Below are positions 6,471-6,768 of a stretch of 6,768 nucleotides of DNA, in pieces; position 1 is the first letter of the stretch; every line of letters begins with the position of its first letter. The position numbers and the translations under genes were made by a program. Source of the stretch: Hyphococcus sp. (lineage in GTDB: Bacteria; Pseudomonadota; Alphaproteobacteria; Caulobacterales; Parvularculaceae). The stretch is from the NCBI GenBank assembly GCA_021604585.1, contig BQJG01000100.1, positions 1 to 6,768 on the forward strand. The letters run 5' to 3'. Below the pieces are notes generated by a model. The model made no database searches and had not been told where the DNA came from. It saw nothing but the letters and a program-made list of their open reading frames with translations.

Positions 6471-6768
6471 GATTAAAACCAGCGTCATCTATGCCCTTGC
6501 GGCCCTGTGCGAAATCGCCGGTTGCTTTGCCTTCTGGGCGTGGCTGCGGCTCGATAAATCGGCGATTTGGATCGTTCCGGGCATTTTGTCGCTTGCGGTG
6601 TTCGCCTGGCTTCTCACTCTTGTCGATAGCTCTGCGGCCGGGCGCACCTTCGCCGCCTATGGCGGCGTCTATATTAGCGCCTCCCTTCTCTGGCTTTGGC
6701 TGATCGAGCGCCAGCCGCCTGATCGCTGGGACATAATCGGCGCGTCGGTCGCTCTCGCTGGCGCGGCG
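6469..6768 (+). CDS. YnfA/UPF0060-family small membrane protein (3' end beyond the window)
   Basis: An open frame of 100 codons runs from the ATG at 6469 to the window edge without a stop. The family is usually about 105-110 residues long, so only a few codons are missing. Landmarks match UPF0060/YnfA: a start M-I-K-T, C-E-I-A-G-C-F (14-20), an A-I-W-I-V-P-G stretch (32-38), W-L-L-T-L (47-51), the signature G-R-T-F-A-A-Y-G-G-V-Y (58-68) and W-D-I-I-G near the end (87-91). Four hydrophobic segments are expected (about 5-24, 32-52, 60-80 and 88 onward), of which the last is cut. These proteins resemble half-size SMR/DMT transporters and sit in the inner membrane; their substrate is poorly established. 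An in-frame ATG at 6451 would add six residues, but the family start and the M-x-K-T pattern favour 6469. It diverges from the metal operon. Confidence 0.9.
   Translation, partial: MIKTSVIYALAALCEIAGCFAFWAWLRLDKSAIWIVPGILSLAVFAWLLTLVDSSAAGRTFAAYGGVYISASLLWLWLIERQPPDRWDIIGASVALAGAA

Noticed and set aside
6393..6488. Longer start of the His-rich protein at 6488 or 6431
   Set aside because: These starts would bury the signal peptide behind extra residues, and the 6488 one would overlap the divergent ynfA start. Neither has a good ribosome site.
6491..6703. 70-codon plus-strand frame at the right edge
   Set aside because: It is out of frame with the YnfA-family gene that starts at 6469 and shows clear family motifs, so it is a shadow.
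1..6768. CRISPR array, insertion sequence, tRNA or rRNA
   Set aside because: No regularly spaced direct repeats, transposase-like frame, target duplication or RNA gene signature is visible; the window is almost fully coding.

Overview
The window holds a heavy-metal efflux operon of the CzcCBA type on the minus strand. At the right edge, diverging from it, is the start of a small YnfA/UPF0060-type membrane protein gene. The moderately GC-rich sequence and the presence of a PII-like gene behind czcA suggest a Gram-negative proteobacterium, most likely an alphaproteobacterium. That placement is an inference from gene style; no rRNA or tRNA is present to confirm it.

In the direction of transcription (right to left) the layout is as follows. 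A small secreted His/Cys-rich protein (6392-6042) comes first. A GC-rich hairpin of about 31 bp overlaps its stop codon. Then come the outer-membrane channel czcC (5983-4745), the periplasmic adaptor lipoprotein czcB (4745-3579), the inner-membrane RND pump czcA (3567-412) and a PII-like small trimer-type signalling protein (398-90). The last four genes are packed tightly: czcC and czcB share one base (TAATG), and the czcA and PII-like Shine-Dalgarno sites overlap the preceding stop codons. On the plus strand the YnfA-family gene starts at 6469 and runs off the window. A 76-bp divergent gap separates it from the His-rich gene and contains an 8-bp perfect inverted repeat that reaches into the ynfA start codon. 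The first 89 bases hold nothing I can assign.

Together, CzcC, CzcB and CzcA should form the tripartite envelope-spanning antiporter that removes divalent metal ions such as Zn, Cd, Co or Ni. In the pump, the positions of the CusA methionine triad are not methionines, which argues against Cu/Ag. The His-rich protein sits where czcI lies in the classic czcICBA operon and may buffer or sense periplasmic metal. The PII-like protein keeps the PII length and fold pattern but has lost the residues used for uridylylation, 2-oxoglutarate and ATP phosphate binding. It is therefore probably a metal- or pump-dedicated offshoot rather than a nitrogen sensor. No transcriptional regulator (ArsR, MerR or two-component) lies in the window. 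The least understood elements are the PII-like protein, the His-rich protein and the divergent inverted repeat.
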